Below, one piece after another: positions 1 to 9,225 of a stretch of 64,000 nucleotides of DNA. Location: positions 3,411,501-3,475,500 of the forward strand of contig NZ_CP012332.1 of NCBI RefSeq assembly GCF_001263175.1, read 5' to 3'. This stretch comes from Vulgatibacter incomptus (GTDB taxonomy: Bacteria; Myxococcota; Myxococcia; Myxococcales; Vulgatibacteraceae). Within the stretch, counting starts at the first letter, position 1. The number at the start of each line of letters is the position of its first letter. Under the pieces are notes generated by a model, which did no database searches, was not told the DNA's origin, and saw only the letters and a list, made by a program, of their open reading frames with translations. The position numbers and the translations under genes are program-made.

Positions 1-857
1 AGCGAGCCGCCCGCGCCAGAGGTCGAGCCGCTCCCCACCTCCTCGTGATCATAGAGGCAGGCGATCTGGGTGGACTGCGCCGCCGGCGCGCGGAGGAGCG
101 CGGTCAGGGCGGCGTGGCAGGACGCCTGATTGTCGAGGCGGGGCGAGAAGATGAACTCACCGCGCAGACCGCCGACCGCGGGCGGCTGCACGTCCATCAG
201 CGAGAGATCCCACGAGAGGATCCGCTCCTCCTCGACCTCGAGCTCGGCGGCGAGGACTGCGCGGAGGTTCTTCGGAAGCGAGTCGTCCGTCAGCGCCAGC
301 ACCGGCGGGAGGTGGAGCTGGTTGTTCAGGATGAGGCCCTTCTTCGTGACCTCGCGGTCGAGGTGGATCGCGAGGGAGGCCACCCGTGCCATCGGACGCG
401 CCATGGTCACCAGGCGCCGCTCCAGGCCGCCGGGCTCGTCGCCGCGGAGCACCACCTTGCCGGCCAGGCCGAGGTCGCGGTCGAGCCAGGTGTGCGTGAG
501 CACGCCGCCGTAGACCTCCACGCCGAGCTGGCGGTAGCCGTCCTTGGTGAAGTCCGCGTTCGGCTTCACCCTGAGGTTGGGCGAGTCCGTGTGCGCGCCG
601 ACGAGGCGAAAGCCCGCGTCCGCCGCAGCGCCCATTCCCACCCGGAAGAGGACGATGGCTCCGCTGCGGGCCACCATGTAGCCGCGGCCGGGCTCGAGAT
701 CCCAGGCGTCGCCTTCTTCCACGCGCAGGAATCCCGCCGCGGCGGCGCGGCGCTCGACCTCCGCCACGCAGTGGTACGGCGTCGGGCTGGCCTCGATGAA
801 CGCGAGGAGGTCTGCCGTGGTCGAGTGGATCGAGGGAGGCGAGGAGGGCTTGCGCAA
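1..857 (-). CDS. apeB: M18-family aspartyl aminopeptidase, C-terminal part beyond the window
   Basis: Reading leftward from about 857, the translation matches M18 metallo-aminopeptidases, cytosolic dodecameric enzymes that remove N-terminal Asp/Glu. Visible landmarks are an N-terminal FIEASPTPYH block near residue 20, the zinc-ligand motif GAHTDSP near residue 89, a HLDREV block, RLDNQAS, and the catalytic DHEEVGS motif just before the window edge. The rest of the catalytic domain lies outside the window. No ATG sits near the expected N-terminus. The TTG at 857 gives the usual family start distance to the SPTPYH block, but the start is uncertain because the frame stays open upstream. It follows apaG on the same strand with about 160 bp between them. 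Confidence 0.88.
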   Translation of the reverse strand, partial: MRKPSSPPSIHSTTADLLAFIEASPTPYHCVAEVERRAAAAGFLRVEEGDAWDLEPGRGYMVARSGAIVLFRVGMGAAADAGFRLVGAHTDSPNLRVKPNADFTKDGYRQLGVEVYGGVLTHTWLDRDLGLAGKVVLRGDEPGGLERRLVTMARPMARVASLAIHLDREVTKKGLILNNQLHLPPVLALTDDSLPKNLRAVLAAELEVEEERILSWDLSLMDVQPPAVGGLRGEFIFSPRLDNQASCHAALTALLRAPAAQSTQIACLYDHEEVGSGSTSGAGGS

Positions 858-1019
858 GGGAGGTGCTCCGGAGAGAGACGTTCGCTCCGGATTACCCGCG
901 CCGGGAGGCCAGCGTCAACCGGCGTCGGGCTTCACGGACCTGCGCATGCCGGAACCCGTTCCGCTCCACGCGGGGTGAAGCGCCCGCGGCCACCAGTCGC
1001 CCCGCGCGGGGTGGGGTCC

Positions 1020-1403
1020 TCAGTGAAGCGCGTCAGGCAGCGCCAACACGAACTCGGCCACCTCGGCCTCGAAGGTGCTGCCGTCTGGCCGCTCCATCGT
1101 GAACGTGCCGCGCATCGTCCCGATGGGCGTCTGCAGGGGCACCCAGCTCGTGTATTCGAATGTTTCACCAGGAGAAAGATTGGGCTCCTTCCCCACGACG
1201 CCCGGACCCTCGACTTCCTCCTCCCGGCCCACGCCGTCCTGGATGAACCAGTGGCGGCGCCGGAGGCGGGCGGGCCCCTCACCCTCGTTGCTGATCCGGA
1301 TCGTGTAGGTGAACGCGTAGATCCCTCTTGCGGCGTCGGAACGCTCCGACCAGAAGGCCGGACGGACCTGCACGCGGATCCCCTGGGTGACGGCGATGGA
1401 CAT
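1020..1403 (-). CDS. apaG: ApaG domain protein
   Basis: A protein of 127 aa that is almost entirely one ApaG domain, a fibronectin-III-like beta sandwich. It carries the characteristic IRVQVRPAFW start, YAFTYTIRISNEG strand, RHWFIQDG segment, a PxLSPGExFEYTSW block and GTMRGTF near the end. ApaG in enterobacteria is linked to Co2+/Mg2+ phenotypes and Ap4A metabolism, but its biochemical role is unsettled. Length equals the usual ~125 aa when the ATG at 1403 (MSIAVTQ) is used. A longer in-frame start at 1439 would add 12 residues with no family similarity. Confidence 0.9.
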   Translation of the reverse strand: MSIAVTQGIRVQVRPAFWSERSDAARGIYAFTYTIRISNEGEGPARLRRRHWFIQDGVGREEEVEGPGVVGKEPNLSPGETFEYTSWVPLQTPIGTMRGTFTMERPDGSTFEAEVAEFVLALPDALH

Positions 1404-1520
1404 GGCAGAGGGTATGCCCCGCGGCGCGCCCAAATGCAAAGGCGCGCCGCGCGGTCGACACGTCCGATCGCCGAGGCCGCGCGGCCCGTCGAGGCTCGCG
1501 CGGACCCGGCACGGCAGCGC

Positions 1521-3011
1521 TCAGCGGTAGAGAGCCACGCCGACTCCCACGGAGATCAGCTCGCCGGATTCCAGGCCCCAGAGCGAGATCGTGCCGTTCG
1601 GCGCCGCCGGCATCGCGGTCCAGGTGGTGCCGTTCCAGCGCCGGAGCTGCTTCCCGGTGATGAGGAGGATGTAGGCCTCGTTCGGCGAGACCACCCAGAC
1701 ACCGCCGATGGTGTCGGTGGTGCCGGTGGGCACGTGGGTCCAGCTCGAGCCGTCCCAATGGACGGCGACGCCGTTCTCACCGACCGCCCACACGTCCGTG
1801 GCGCTGCTGCCGTGGATCGCGTTCAGCTTCGCAGTGGTGTTCGACGCCTGGGACAGCCAGCCGGAAGGACCATGGGCGAAGATCGTCCCCGCGTTGCCAA
1901 CCACCCAGGCCTCGCCGCTCGGCGCCGCCCAAAGGCCGTAGAAGCTCTCCGTGGTCGCGAGGGTCTCCTTCGTCCAGTCGCTGCCGCTCCAGCCGAAGAG
2001 GTTTCCCGAGGCTCCCGCGAGCCAGACGTTGCCGTTCGAGCCGCCGAGGGCGTTGAGCACCGGCGAGAGGGTCCCGCCCGCCTGGGTCCAATGGACGCCG
2101 TCCCATCGGAAGGTCCGATACGAGTTGTTGACGGCGAGCCAGAGGGTGCCCGCTCCGTCCGCCCAGATCGCGCGGACCGTCGAATTGGAGGACCCCGGCC
2201 AGCCCAGGCTGGTCCAGGTGGAGTCGCCGTCCCACTCGAAGATCTCCCTGCCGCAGGTGACCCAGAGGCCCAGCGCGTCACCCGCCACCTTCTGGCAGTA
2301 GCCCGGATCGGGGACGATCCACTGGAACGCATGGTCCCAGGCAGGAGGCGGCGGGACGAAGCACTGCTTTCGACCCTCGACCACGCCGCAGCGCTCACCC
2401 GCGCCGCAGGTGCCGCAAGCCACCTCGCGCTGCTCGCCACAGGCGTCCGTGACCAGGATCGGACCGCACGAGGCCTCGGCGATCAAGCAGAGCCCCGAGT
2501 CCGTCTCGGGGATGCACGCGCCAGCTCCTCCGGTGCCTCCGGTGCCGCCACTCTGGCCCGCGTCGCCGCCGGTGCCACCCTGGCCGGCATCGCCGCCGGT
2601 GCCACCCTGGCCCGCGTCGCCGCCGATGCCGCCCTGGCCTGCGTCACCGCCGCTGCCGCCCTGGCCCGCGCCGCCGCCGGTGCCGCCCTGGCCTGCGTCA
2701 CCGCCGCTGCCGCCCTGGCCTGCGTCGCCGCCGCTGCCGCCCTGGACTGCGTCGCCGCCGCTGCCGCCCTGGCCTGCGCCACCGCCGCTGCCGCCCTGGC
2801 CTGCGTCGCCGCCGCTGCCGCCCTGGCCTACATCACCGCCGCTGCCGCCCTGGCCCGCGTCGCCGCCCGTGCCGCCGGTGCCGCCCTGACCCGCGTCGCC
2901 GCCGCTGCCGCCGGGCTCCAAACCGTTAGAAATCGCCTCCGTGCCACCGCACGCAAAAGACAAAACGAGACATGCGACGCCCATGGCGCCGCCAATCGAT
3001 CGGAACTGCAT
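1521..3011 (-). CDS. Gly-rich secreted lipoprotein with Cys-rich knot and beta-propeller
   Basis: 496 aa. A hydrophobic signal ends in LSFACGG, an imperfect lipobox, so it is probably an outer-membrane or surface lipoprotein. Residues about 35-165 are a low-complexity linker made of GGxGGDAGQGG-type units. Next comes a short Cys-rich segment (about 165-220, some ten Cys). The C-terminal ~280 residues carry repeated W-DG--W and VWAVG-N blades typical of BNR/kelch-like propellers common in myxobacteria. I cannot assign a substrate. The ATG at 3011 is chosen because it begins the signal peptide; an upstream in-frame ATG (3224) would read through the riboswitch region. It is the first gene downstream of the cobalamin riboswitch at 3131-3338. 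Confidence 0.8.
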   Translation of the reverse strand: MQFRSIGGAMGVACLVLSFACGGTEAISNGLEPGGSGGDAGQGGTGGTGGDAGQGGSGGDVGQGGSGGDAGQGGSGGGAGQGGSGGDAVQGGSGGDAGQGGSGGDAGQGGTGGGAGQGGSGGDAGQGGIGGDAGQGGTGGDAGQGGTGGDAGQSGGTGGTGGAGACIPETDSGLCLIAEASCGPILVTDACGEQREVACGTCGAGERCGVVEGRKQCFVPPPPAWDHAFQWIVPDPGYCQKVAGDALGLWVTCGREIFEWDGDSTWTSLGWPGSSNSTVRAIWADGAGTLWLAVNNSYRTFRWDGVHWTQAGGTLSPVLNALGGSNGNVWLAGASGNLFGWSGSDWTKETLATTESFYGLWAAPSGEAWVVGNAGTIFAHGPSGWLSQASNTTAKLNAIHGSSATDVWAVGENGVAVHWDGSSWTHVPTGTTDTIGGVWVVSPNEAYILLITGKQLRRWNGTTWTAMPAAPNGTISLWGLESGELISVGVGVALYR

Positions 3012-3088
3012 GTACGTAAACCTCGCGCCCCCCTTCGCGCGGGGAGCCGCGACGGCGCCCGAGATCGGGCCGCCTGCGAACGTGCATC

Positions 3089-3105
3089 GGCGCGACCATC
3101 GCGCC
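3089..3105 (-). other. Perfect hairpin in the riboswitch-lipoprotein leader
   Basis: GGCGCGA and TCGCGCC arms separated by three bases lie between the riboswitch and the lipoprotein start. There is no T-run after the stem in either direction, so this is not a classical terminator. It could be part of the expression platform. Confidence 0.4.
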
Positions 3106-3130
3106 GAGGACGGGCACGTCTTCGTTTCAG

Positions 3131-3338
3131 CCTTGGGCAGGTTTCCTGGCTCTCGGGCGCAGGCCGCGCGAGGCGACCTGCAGCGCTCCCGGCCTTCCCC
3201 TCCCACGCGAGGGAGAGTGGCCACGTCCTTGGAAGCGCCTTGACCCGATTACAGTGGCGGAACCGCGCCGGCTTCGAACCGGCTTCCCTTTTCTCCGCGA
3301 CGAGCGGAGCACCCACGGCTTTCGTCCGGCGCGCAACC
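3131..3338 (-). promoter_or_regulatory. Cobalamin (AdoCbl-type) riboswitch
   Basis: On the minus strand the segment contains the conserved blocks of the B12 riboswitch in correct order: a GGTGCTC start near 3315, GAAAAGGGAAGCCGGT, then GCGGTTCCGCCACTGTAA, a GGGAAGGCCGGGAGC stretch, and GAGAGCCAGGAAACCTGCC near 3135. These are the near-invariant elements of the family, so identity is secure even though the edges are approximate. A perfect 7-bp hairpin (3089-3105) follows on the same strand and might take part in the expression platform. The first gene downstream is the Gly-rich lipoprotein starting at 3011. The gene upstream (ahcY) ends at 3466 and is not the target. Confidence 0.92.
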
Positions 3339-3465
3339 TAGGCGGAGGTCCCCTAGCCGTCAAGGCCGACGCAGTGCAACGGCTCGCGGCAGCGGCGGCA
3401 GCTCGCGGCCCGCCTGCATCGATCCGCCCCCTGCCGCGGCGGGGGGCGGATTATCGATACGTGGC

Positions 3466-4983
<1,518 letters not shown>

Positions 4984-5083
4984 GTGGACTTCCCTTTCGT
5001 GAGGAGTCGAGGCGGAGGGGATAGCGCGAGAGGAGCCCGACCGCAACCGCGACGGCACACCCCCCACAAGGTCGTTCGTAGGT

Positions 5084-5671
5084 TCATTCTTCGCCCCGTG
5101 GGGGCATCGGTCCCCAGAGCGCCTCGAGGTCGAGCTCCAGCTCTTCGAACGGCTCGGCCCGCGCCCGCTCGCTCTCCTCGAAACCCCCAACGATCAGAAA
5201 CCGACTGTGCTCGCTACGAAGGACCTGGAGCGAGCGCTCGAGCGGATCGAGGAGCCAGACATACCGGACGCCGGCCCGGGCATAGAGGCGAATCTTGCGG
5301 ATCCGGTCGAGGCGCGCGGTCGAGGGCGAGAGCACCTCGCAGACCCAGTCGGGCGGAAGCTCGAAGAAGGGCGCGTCCGGAGGTACGGGCAGGCTCTCCT
5401 TCCTCCATCCGGCGAGGTCCGGGACCAACACGTCCGAGCCAAGGTGCAGCTCCGGCTCGTCGACGATCCACCAGCCGCCCGGGCCGTTCCGACCGATCTG
5501 GAAGGGGCCATAGAGCTCCCCGCCCAGCGCGGAGCTCACCATGGCGTGGCGATTACCCGGGCGAGGCGATGCCCAAAGCTCGCCCTCCACGATCTCGCCG
5601 ATGAGGTGCTCGGGGAGCGCCTCGAGCTGCTCGTAGGTCGCTGGGCGTTTTCCGATCTTCTTCGCGGTCAT
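5084..5671 (-). CDS. Uma2-family (DUF820) restriction-endonuclease-fold protein, copy 2
   Basis: 195 aa with the Uma2 fold: an N-terminal [21 protein letters not shown] block, then a PD-(D/E)xK-like core with E in [17 protein letters not shown] and the [16 protein letters not shown] segment, and [16 protein letters not shown]. Such genes occur in many copies in cyanobacteria, Actinobacteria and myxobacteria. They are predicted nucleases of unknown role, often near mobile DNA. It is a close paralogue of the neighbour at 5782-6342, including its ~38 bp leader. The start at 5671 (MTAKK) aligns with the paralogue start and has a GGGGGA box upstream. Confidence 0.85.
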   Translation of the reverse strand: MTAKKIGKRPATYEQLEALPEHLIGEIVEGELWASPRPGNRHAMVSSALGGELYGPFQIGRNGPGGWWIVDEPELHLGSDVLVPDLAGWRKESLPVPPDAPFFELPPDWVCEVLSPSTARLDRIRKIRLYARAGVRYVWLLDPLERSLQVLRSEHSRFLIVGGFEESERARAEPFEELELDLEALWGPMPPRGEE

Positions 5672-5709
5672 ACGAATCCCCCGAGTCTTGCATGCCCCCT
5701 CCGACACTA
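5672..5709 (-). repeat. Duplicated leader of Uma2 copy 2
   Basis: The ~38 bp before the start codon nearly match the leader of Uma2 copy 1 at 6343-6380, sharing the CCCCCGAGTCTTGCA segment and ending in CCGACACTAC on the plus strand. The two leaders probably arose with the gene duplication and share expression signals. Confidence 0.75.
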
Positions 5710-5735
5710 CCGCCCGACTGGCATCCCGCACGCGC
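5707..5735 (-). repeat. Degenerate third copy of the rlmN 3' end
   Basis: Between the two Uma2 genes is a short remnant that, read on the minus strand, gives A-C-G-M followed after four codons by TAG, as at the end of rlmN. It shares the 16-mer GCATCCCGCACGCGCC with the true rlmN tail (13971-14024). The remainder is diverged or deleted. Confidence 0.55.
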
Positions 5736-5756
5736 CGACGGATCGGCGAGGCGTAC

Positions 5757-5781
5757 CGTCGGGCAACCAAAATCCGACGGG
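5757..5781 (-). other. Hairpin directly after Uma2 copy 1
   Basis: CCGTCGG and CCGACGG arms with an 11-base loop begin immediately after the stop codon of Uma2 copy 1. There is no T-run, so it may only be an mRNA-stabilising or weak termination structure. Confidence 0.4.
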
Positions 5782-6342
5782 CTACGCCCAGAGCGCCTGG
5801 AGGTCGAGCTCCACCTCGTCGAACGGCTCCGCCCGCACCCGTGCGGCCTCCTCGTGGCCCTCGACGATCAGGAATCGGCCGTGGTCGTTTCGCAGCACCT
5901 CGAGCGAGCGCTCGAGGGGATCGAGGAGCCAGACGTGCCCGACACCGGCCCGGGCATAGAGTCGCATCTTGCGGAACCGGTCGAGGCGCGCGGTCGACGG
6001 CGAGAGCACCTCGCAGACCCAGTCGGGCGCCACCTCGAAGAAAGGGAGGCGGACGCTGGGAAGCCGCTCCTGCCGCCAGGCCGCCAGGTCCGGCACGAGA
6101 ACGTCCGGGCCCAAGTGGAGCTCCGGCTCGAGGAGGATCCACCAGCCTCCGGGGCCATTACGCCCGCGGTGGAAAGGGCCATTGAGCTCGTAGCCGAGCT
6201 GCAAGGCGGCAAACGAGTGCCGGCCCGAGGGCCGTGGGCTCGCGATCAGCTCGCCCTCCACGATCTCGCCGACGAAATGCTCCGGCAGCGCCTCGAGCTG
6301 CTCGTAGGTCGCCGGGCGCTTCCCGGATTTCTTTGCGGACAT
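5782..6342 (-). CDS. Uma2-family (DUF820) restriction-endonuclease-fold protein, copy 1
   Basis: 186 aa, clearly homologous over its whole length to the gene at 5084-5671 (shared [46 protein letters not shown] blocks). It holds the same predicted PD-(D/E)xK-type core (VPDLAAW and EVLSPST). The start at 6342 is preferred over 6348 because it aligns with the start of copy 2 and keeps the same distance to a GGGGGA box. The function of Uma2 proteins is not established. It sits between two rlmN-tail repeats (5707-5735 and 6386-6439). Confidence 0.85.
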   Translation of the reverse strand: MSAKKSGKRPATYEQLEALPEHFVGEIVEGELIASPRPSGRHSFAALQLGYELNGPFHRGRNGPGGWWILLEPELHLGPDVLVPDLAAWRQERLPSVRLPFFEVAPDWVCEVLSPSTARLDRFRKMRLYARAGVGHVWLLDPLERSLEVLRNDHGRFLIVEGHEEAARVRAEPFDEVELDLQALWA

Positions 6343-6380
6343 GCTCATCCCCCGAGTCTTGCACGCCCCTCCGACACTAC
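6343..6380 (-). repeat. Duplicated leader of Uma2 copy 1
   Basis: Counterpart of the leader at 5672-5709, differing at only a few positions. It links the gene to the rlmN-tail repeat that starts at 6386. Confidence 0.75.
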
Positions 6381-6385
6381 CCCGC

Positions 6386-6439
6386 CTACCCGCCCCCGGC
6401 GAGCATCCCGCTCGCGCCCTCGATCGACTTGCCGCTCGA
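6386..6439 (-). repeat. Second copy of the rlmN 3' end (att-like direct repeat)
   Basis: This 54 bp segment matches 13971-14024, the 3' end of rlmN, at about 50 of 54 positions, in the same orientation, with a 23-bp identical core. Read on the minus strand it encodes GKSIEGA-S-GMLAGGG followed by TAG, identical to the RlmN C-terminus except that the conserved catalytic Cys codon is now Ser. It is therefore a detached rlmN tail. Together with 13971-14024 it bounds the 7.5 kb lower-GC islet. Confidence 0.85.
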
Positions 6440-6493
6440 ACCGACTCCCGCCGGTTGGACCGGTCCGGCTGTACCCGCCCCCATGCCCCACTA

Positions 6494-7945
6494 TCAGTTG
6501 AATGGAACGCCGATGGAATCGAACTTCGACAGGTCGTATCGATACACGGAGTTGGCGTCTTTGCCCCAGTTGGCTCCCCAGCCGGAATAGGTGACGTAGA
6601 GGTATTCGCTCGTGAGCGTGTGGTCGATGGGGAGCTGCTCGCCTACAGAGCCGAACCAACGTTTCGACCAATCCGATGTACGAATGAGGATGAGACTTGT
6701 GTCGCGAGGACCACTCTCATTCCCGTTGAAGACTTCGACAGAAATGAAATCATCAGCGCTTTTTATTTTTTGCGGAAGGCCGACCAGGCCAGCCATCACA
6801 GGGCCAAGCGTGACTTTCGGCTCTTTTTCCAAAACTCGCGGAGCGAACCAAACAGCGATTGCCCCAGGAAGCCCATCAACTCCCCGTGCTGCACCGACAA
6901 TCCTGGCACGATCCAATCCAACTGCCCACGTCCGCCATGGGAGATCGGAGATGACGGTTCGCAAACCGCGACCGTCAGGAGCCCATGCCCGAATCCGAGA
7001 ACCGTTCTCGAAGGATTTCCTTTCAGCCCAAATGGCCAGATCTGCATCCTCCGCCCCAGACTCGACCATATACCCATCCTCCACGTCATCCAGGAGCGAA
7101 ACATCGCTCGACCCAGGAACCAGCGACGCGCTGATGGTTTGAGGGCAAAGAAAGAACGTTCGACCACCATTTCGGAACTCGAGCGTTGAACAATATTTAT
7201 CCCTGGCGTCGGCGAGCCGTGGTGGCTTCTGCCAAAGCCAGCGGCCGTATGAAATCTCCCAGGTCCCCTTTACGATCTTCAGCTCCCGCTCGTCGGTCTC
7301 GGTCGACATCATCACATGGAAAGCGTTGTCGAAGCTGTAAACACGATACGAACATGGTTGCATCAGTGGCTCGCGGATCCGCTGCAACGCTGCAACCGTC
7401 TTGCCGGTTCCAAGATCGATGATTCTCCTCAGACCTCGCGCGCTCTCACCCAAGGTCTTCGAATCGTAAAGAAAAGAATAAGACGTCGTTAGGACAGCCC
7501 GCTCTTCGCCCTCTGCAAACATGGTACTCAATCGAGGATTCAAACCCGAGCCGAACCCCTGAGACGTATCGGCTCTTTCGCAGCCTGAACCACAGTTCGC
7601 CCACTGAAGCGCCTGGACCGGAAGCTCGGCGGGATCGGCTTCGAGAATCCTACAACCGCTGGTATCGAATGGGCTCTCGAGACCTGACCTCCAGATCGAG
7701 TCGTCCCCGAGCCACAGCGGAAAGGGATCGGGGGCGCCGGCCGCTCCACCGGTTCCAGACGCCACTTCGCCCCCTGCGCCGCCGATCGAAGGATGTCCTC
7801 CGCCTCCGCCCTTACCGCCGCTCCCCGAAGGGCCGCTCGGAAGCGGCCCCCGGATGCCATCAGTGCAGGCAGCCATGCATAGGAATGAGGCCGCCGCACC
7901 GGTGATCACCGCAACAGCCAGCGAACCGATTATAGAGCGGTGCAT
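6494..7945 (-). CDS. Gly-rich secreted lipoprotein of the rlmN islet, unknown function
   Basis: 483 aa. A signal peptide ending CMAACTDG (lipobox-like) is followed by a Gly/Ser-rich linker to about residue 75, then about 400 residues with irregular W/G-rich strands (IWRSG, DLAIWAERKSF, IAVWFAP, YVTYSGWGANWG) suggesting a beta-propeller. I recognise no catalytic motif. The coding sequence is less GC-rich than the core genes around it, suggesting transfer. Its ATG lies inside the last codons of the interrupted upstream gene (stop at 7930), a stop/start overlap that implies translational coupling of the two islet genes. Confidence 0.75.
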   Translation of the reverse strand: MHRSIIGSLAVAVITGAAASFLCMAACTDGIRGPLPSGPSGSGGKGGGGGHPSIGGAGGEVASGTGGAAGAPDPFPLWLGDDSIWRSGLESPFDTSGCRILEADPAELPVQALQWANCGSGCERADTSQGFGSGLNPRLSTMFAEGEERAVLTTSYSFLYDSKTLGESARGLRRIIDLGTGKTVAALQRIREPLMQPCSYRVYSFDNAFHVMMSTETDERELKIVKGTWEISYGRWLWQKPPRLADARDKYCSTLEFRNGGRTFFLCPQTISASLVPGSSDVSLLDDVEDGYMVESGAEDADLAIWAERKSFENGSRIRAWAPDGRGLRTVISDLPWRTWAVGLDRARIVGAARGVDGLPGAIAVWFAPRVLEKEPKVTLGPVMAGLVGLPQKIKSADDFISVEVFNGNESGPRDTSLILIRTSDWSKRWFGSVGEQLPIDHTLTSEYLYVTYSGWGANWGKDANSVYRYDLSKFDSIGVPFN

Positions 7946-8193
7946 GGCTCCCCCTTAACGAACTCACGCGGCTCAAGGCTATCCATGCGGAGCTCCCCAT
8001 TGGCATCCCGGACCGGGAGCACTGGACCGAGCGTGCCCGTGACCGGAGCCTCGAGAGGCTCGCCGTCCCGACCGCGTTTGCCCAAAAAAGCCGGCAGGCC
8101 GTTTGGCTTTAGCTGGATCAGCCAAGATGTGTAGCTCGCAGTGTGGGCAGCAGTGAGAACGATCTCTCCCTCCAGGGTTACCGAGAGCGGTGA
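7930..8193 (-). pseudogene. 3' fragment of the IS-interrupted pseudoprotease lipoprotein gene
   Basis: Left of the IS3 element, an open frame of 87 codons on the minus strand begins directly at the IS boundary without a start codon. It reads SPLSVTLEGEIVLTAAHTAS and later LRMDSLEPREFVKGEPCTAL before TAA. It is in the same frame as the fragment at 9808-10932 on the other side of the element. This makes it the probable original C-terminus of that gene. The absence of a visible target duplication leaves some doubt that the two ends were contiguous. Confidence 0.6.
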
Positions 8194-8194
8194 G

Positions 8195-8215
8195 TGTCAA
8201 CATAGTTGTCGCCTC
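8195..8215. repeat. Left terminal inverted repeat of the IS3 element
   Basis: Matches the reverse complement of 9784-9804 at all but two or three positions, sharing TAGTTGTCGCCTC. Confidence 0.8.
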
Positions 8216-8220
8216 CCCGG

Positions 8221-9225
8221 TCATGCGGCCGCGGTCCTCTCTGGCGTGAGCCTTACGTGCTGAATGCGAGACCAGTTTCTCGTAGAACCGCTCCAGCGTT
8301 CGGGCCATCGCTCGCGCGCAGCCGCATAGACGCCAGCACGCTTCTCGAGAATCGCGAGGTCCTGTCCGGCATGGCGCTGCGCGGGAGTCACAAACCGGAT
8401 TCCACTGTGGAGGTGCGTCGCGTTGTACCAAGCGACGAAACTCTCGACCCAGGCACGTGCCACGGCGAGCGAGGCGAACGGCCTCGACGGGAAGTCAGGC
8501 CGATACTTCATCGTGCGGAAGTGCGCCTCCGCGAACGCGTTGTCGTTGCTCACCCGGGGGCGGCTGAACGACGGGACGACGCCGAGCACCTGAAGCGTGG
8601 CCTGCAAGGTCGAGCCTTTCATCGCCGCGCCGTTGTCGGCGTGGAACACCATGCCGTTCGGATTGACGTCCAAACGCCGGCAGGCCTCGACGAAGAGCTC
8701 CTTCGCAAGCTCCTCGGACTCGACGTCGTGCACGGCCCAGCCAACTACCTTCCGACTCCAGAGATCGAGGATCGTGTAGAGGCGAAAGAACATGCCGCGA
8801 ATCGGTCCCCGCAGATACGTGATGTCCCAAACCCAGACCTGGTTCGGCCCGGTGGCGACATGCTCAGGCCGCTTGCGACGCATCGGAGGCCGCGACGCCT
8901 GCCGGTGCTTCAGAAGCTTTTCCCTGCGGAGCAAGCGGTAGATCGTCGCCTCGGAAGCGACGTAGATGCCTTCATCCGCAAGGAGCGGAACGATCTGCGC
9001 GGGCGACAAATCCCGGAACTTGGGCGAGGTTACGAGCGCGAGAATCCTCTGCTGCTCGGCCTCGCTGAGCTTGTTTCGCGGCGCCGTCAGCGGCCCACAT
9101 CGGAGATCGTCCTCGGCTCCTGCGCGCCATCGCTGCACCGACCGAGCGCTCAAGCCAATCTCCTCGCAGGCTCTCTCGAATCTTGCGCCGCTGACGACAG
9201 CCTCGTCGAGGAGCTCGAGGATCAT
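8221..9225 (-). CDS. IS3-family transposase OrfB (DDE integrase core)
   Basis: 334 aa. It has an N-terminal helix-turn-helix-like region (ACEEIGLSARSVQRW), an HTH_21-type segment (YRLLRREKLL), and the rve/DDE core: D in VWVWDITYLRG, D in FHADNGAAMKG, and E in FAEAHFRTMKYRPDFP, followed by W and H residues of the C-terminal part. This is the catalytic half of the transposase. Its ATG overlaps the orfA stop as ATGA (9222-9225), but the frame is open back through the A9 run. An OrfAB fusion by -1 frameshifting is therefore likely to be the active product. It appears intact. Confidence 0.92.
   Translation of the reverse strand: MILELLDEAVVSGARFERACEEIGLSARSVQRWRAGAEDDLRCGPLTAPRNKLSEAEQQRILALVTSPKFRDLSPAQIVPLLADEGIYVASEATIYRLLRREKLLKHRQASRPPMRRKRPEHVATGPNQVWVWDITYLRGPIRGMFFRLYTILDLWSRKVVGWAVHDVESEELAKELFVEACRRLDVNPNGMVFHADNGAAMKGSTLQATLQVLGVVPSFSRPRVSNDNAFAEAHFRTMKYRPDFPSRPFASLAVARAWVESFVAWYNATHLHSGIRFVTPAQRHAGQDLAILEKRAGVYAAARERWPERWSGSTRNWSRIQHVRLTPERTAAA

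Noticed and set aside
3230-3330. A tRNA gene, suggested by a GGCTTCGAACCGGC string
   Set aside because: The string is part of the cobalamin aptamer; no acceptor stem or anticodon arm can be formed around it.
45-3341. A 1098-codon open frame on the plus strand across the aminopeptidase, apaG and lipoprotein genes
   Set aside because: It is the antisense shadow of high-GC genes: the minus strand carries M18, ApaG and lipoprotein signatures, whereas this frame is Arg/Ala-rich with no family resemblance.
4984-5083. SAH or SAM riboswitch before ahcY
   Set aside because: I looked for the conserved SAH-riboswitch core in the leader and found no convincing match or pseudoknot.
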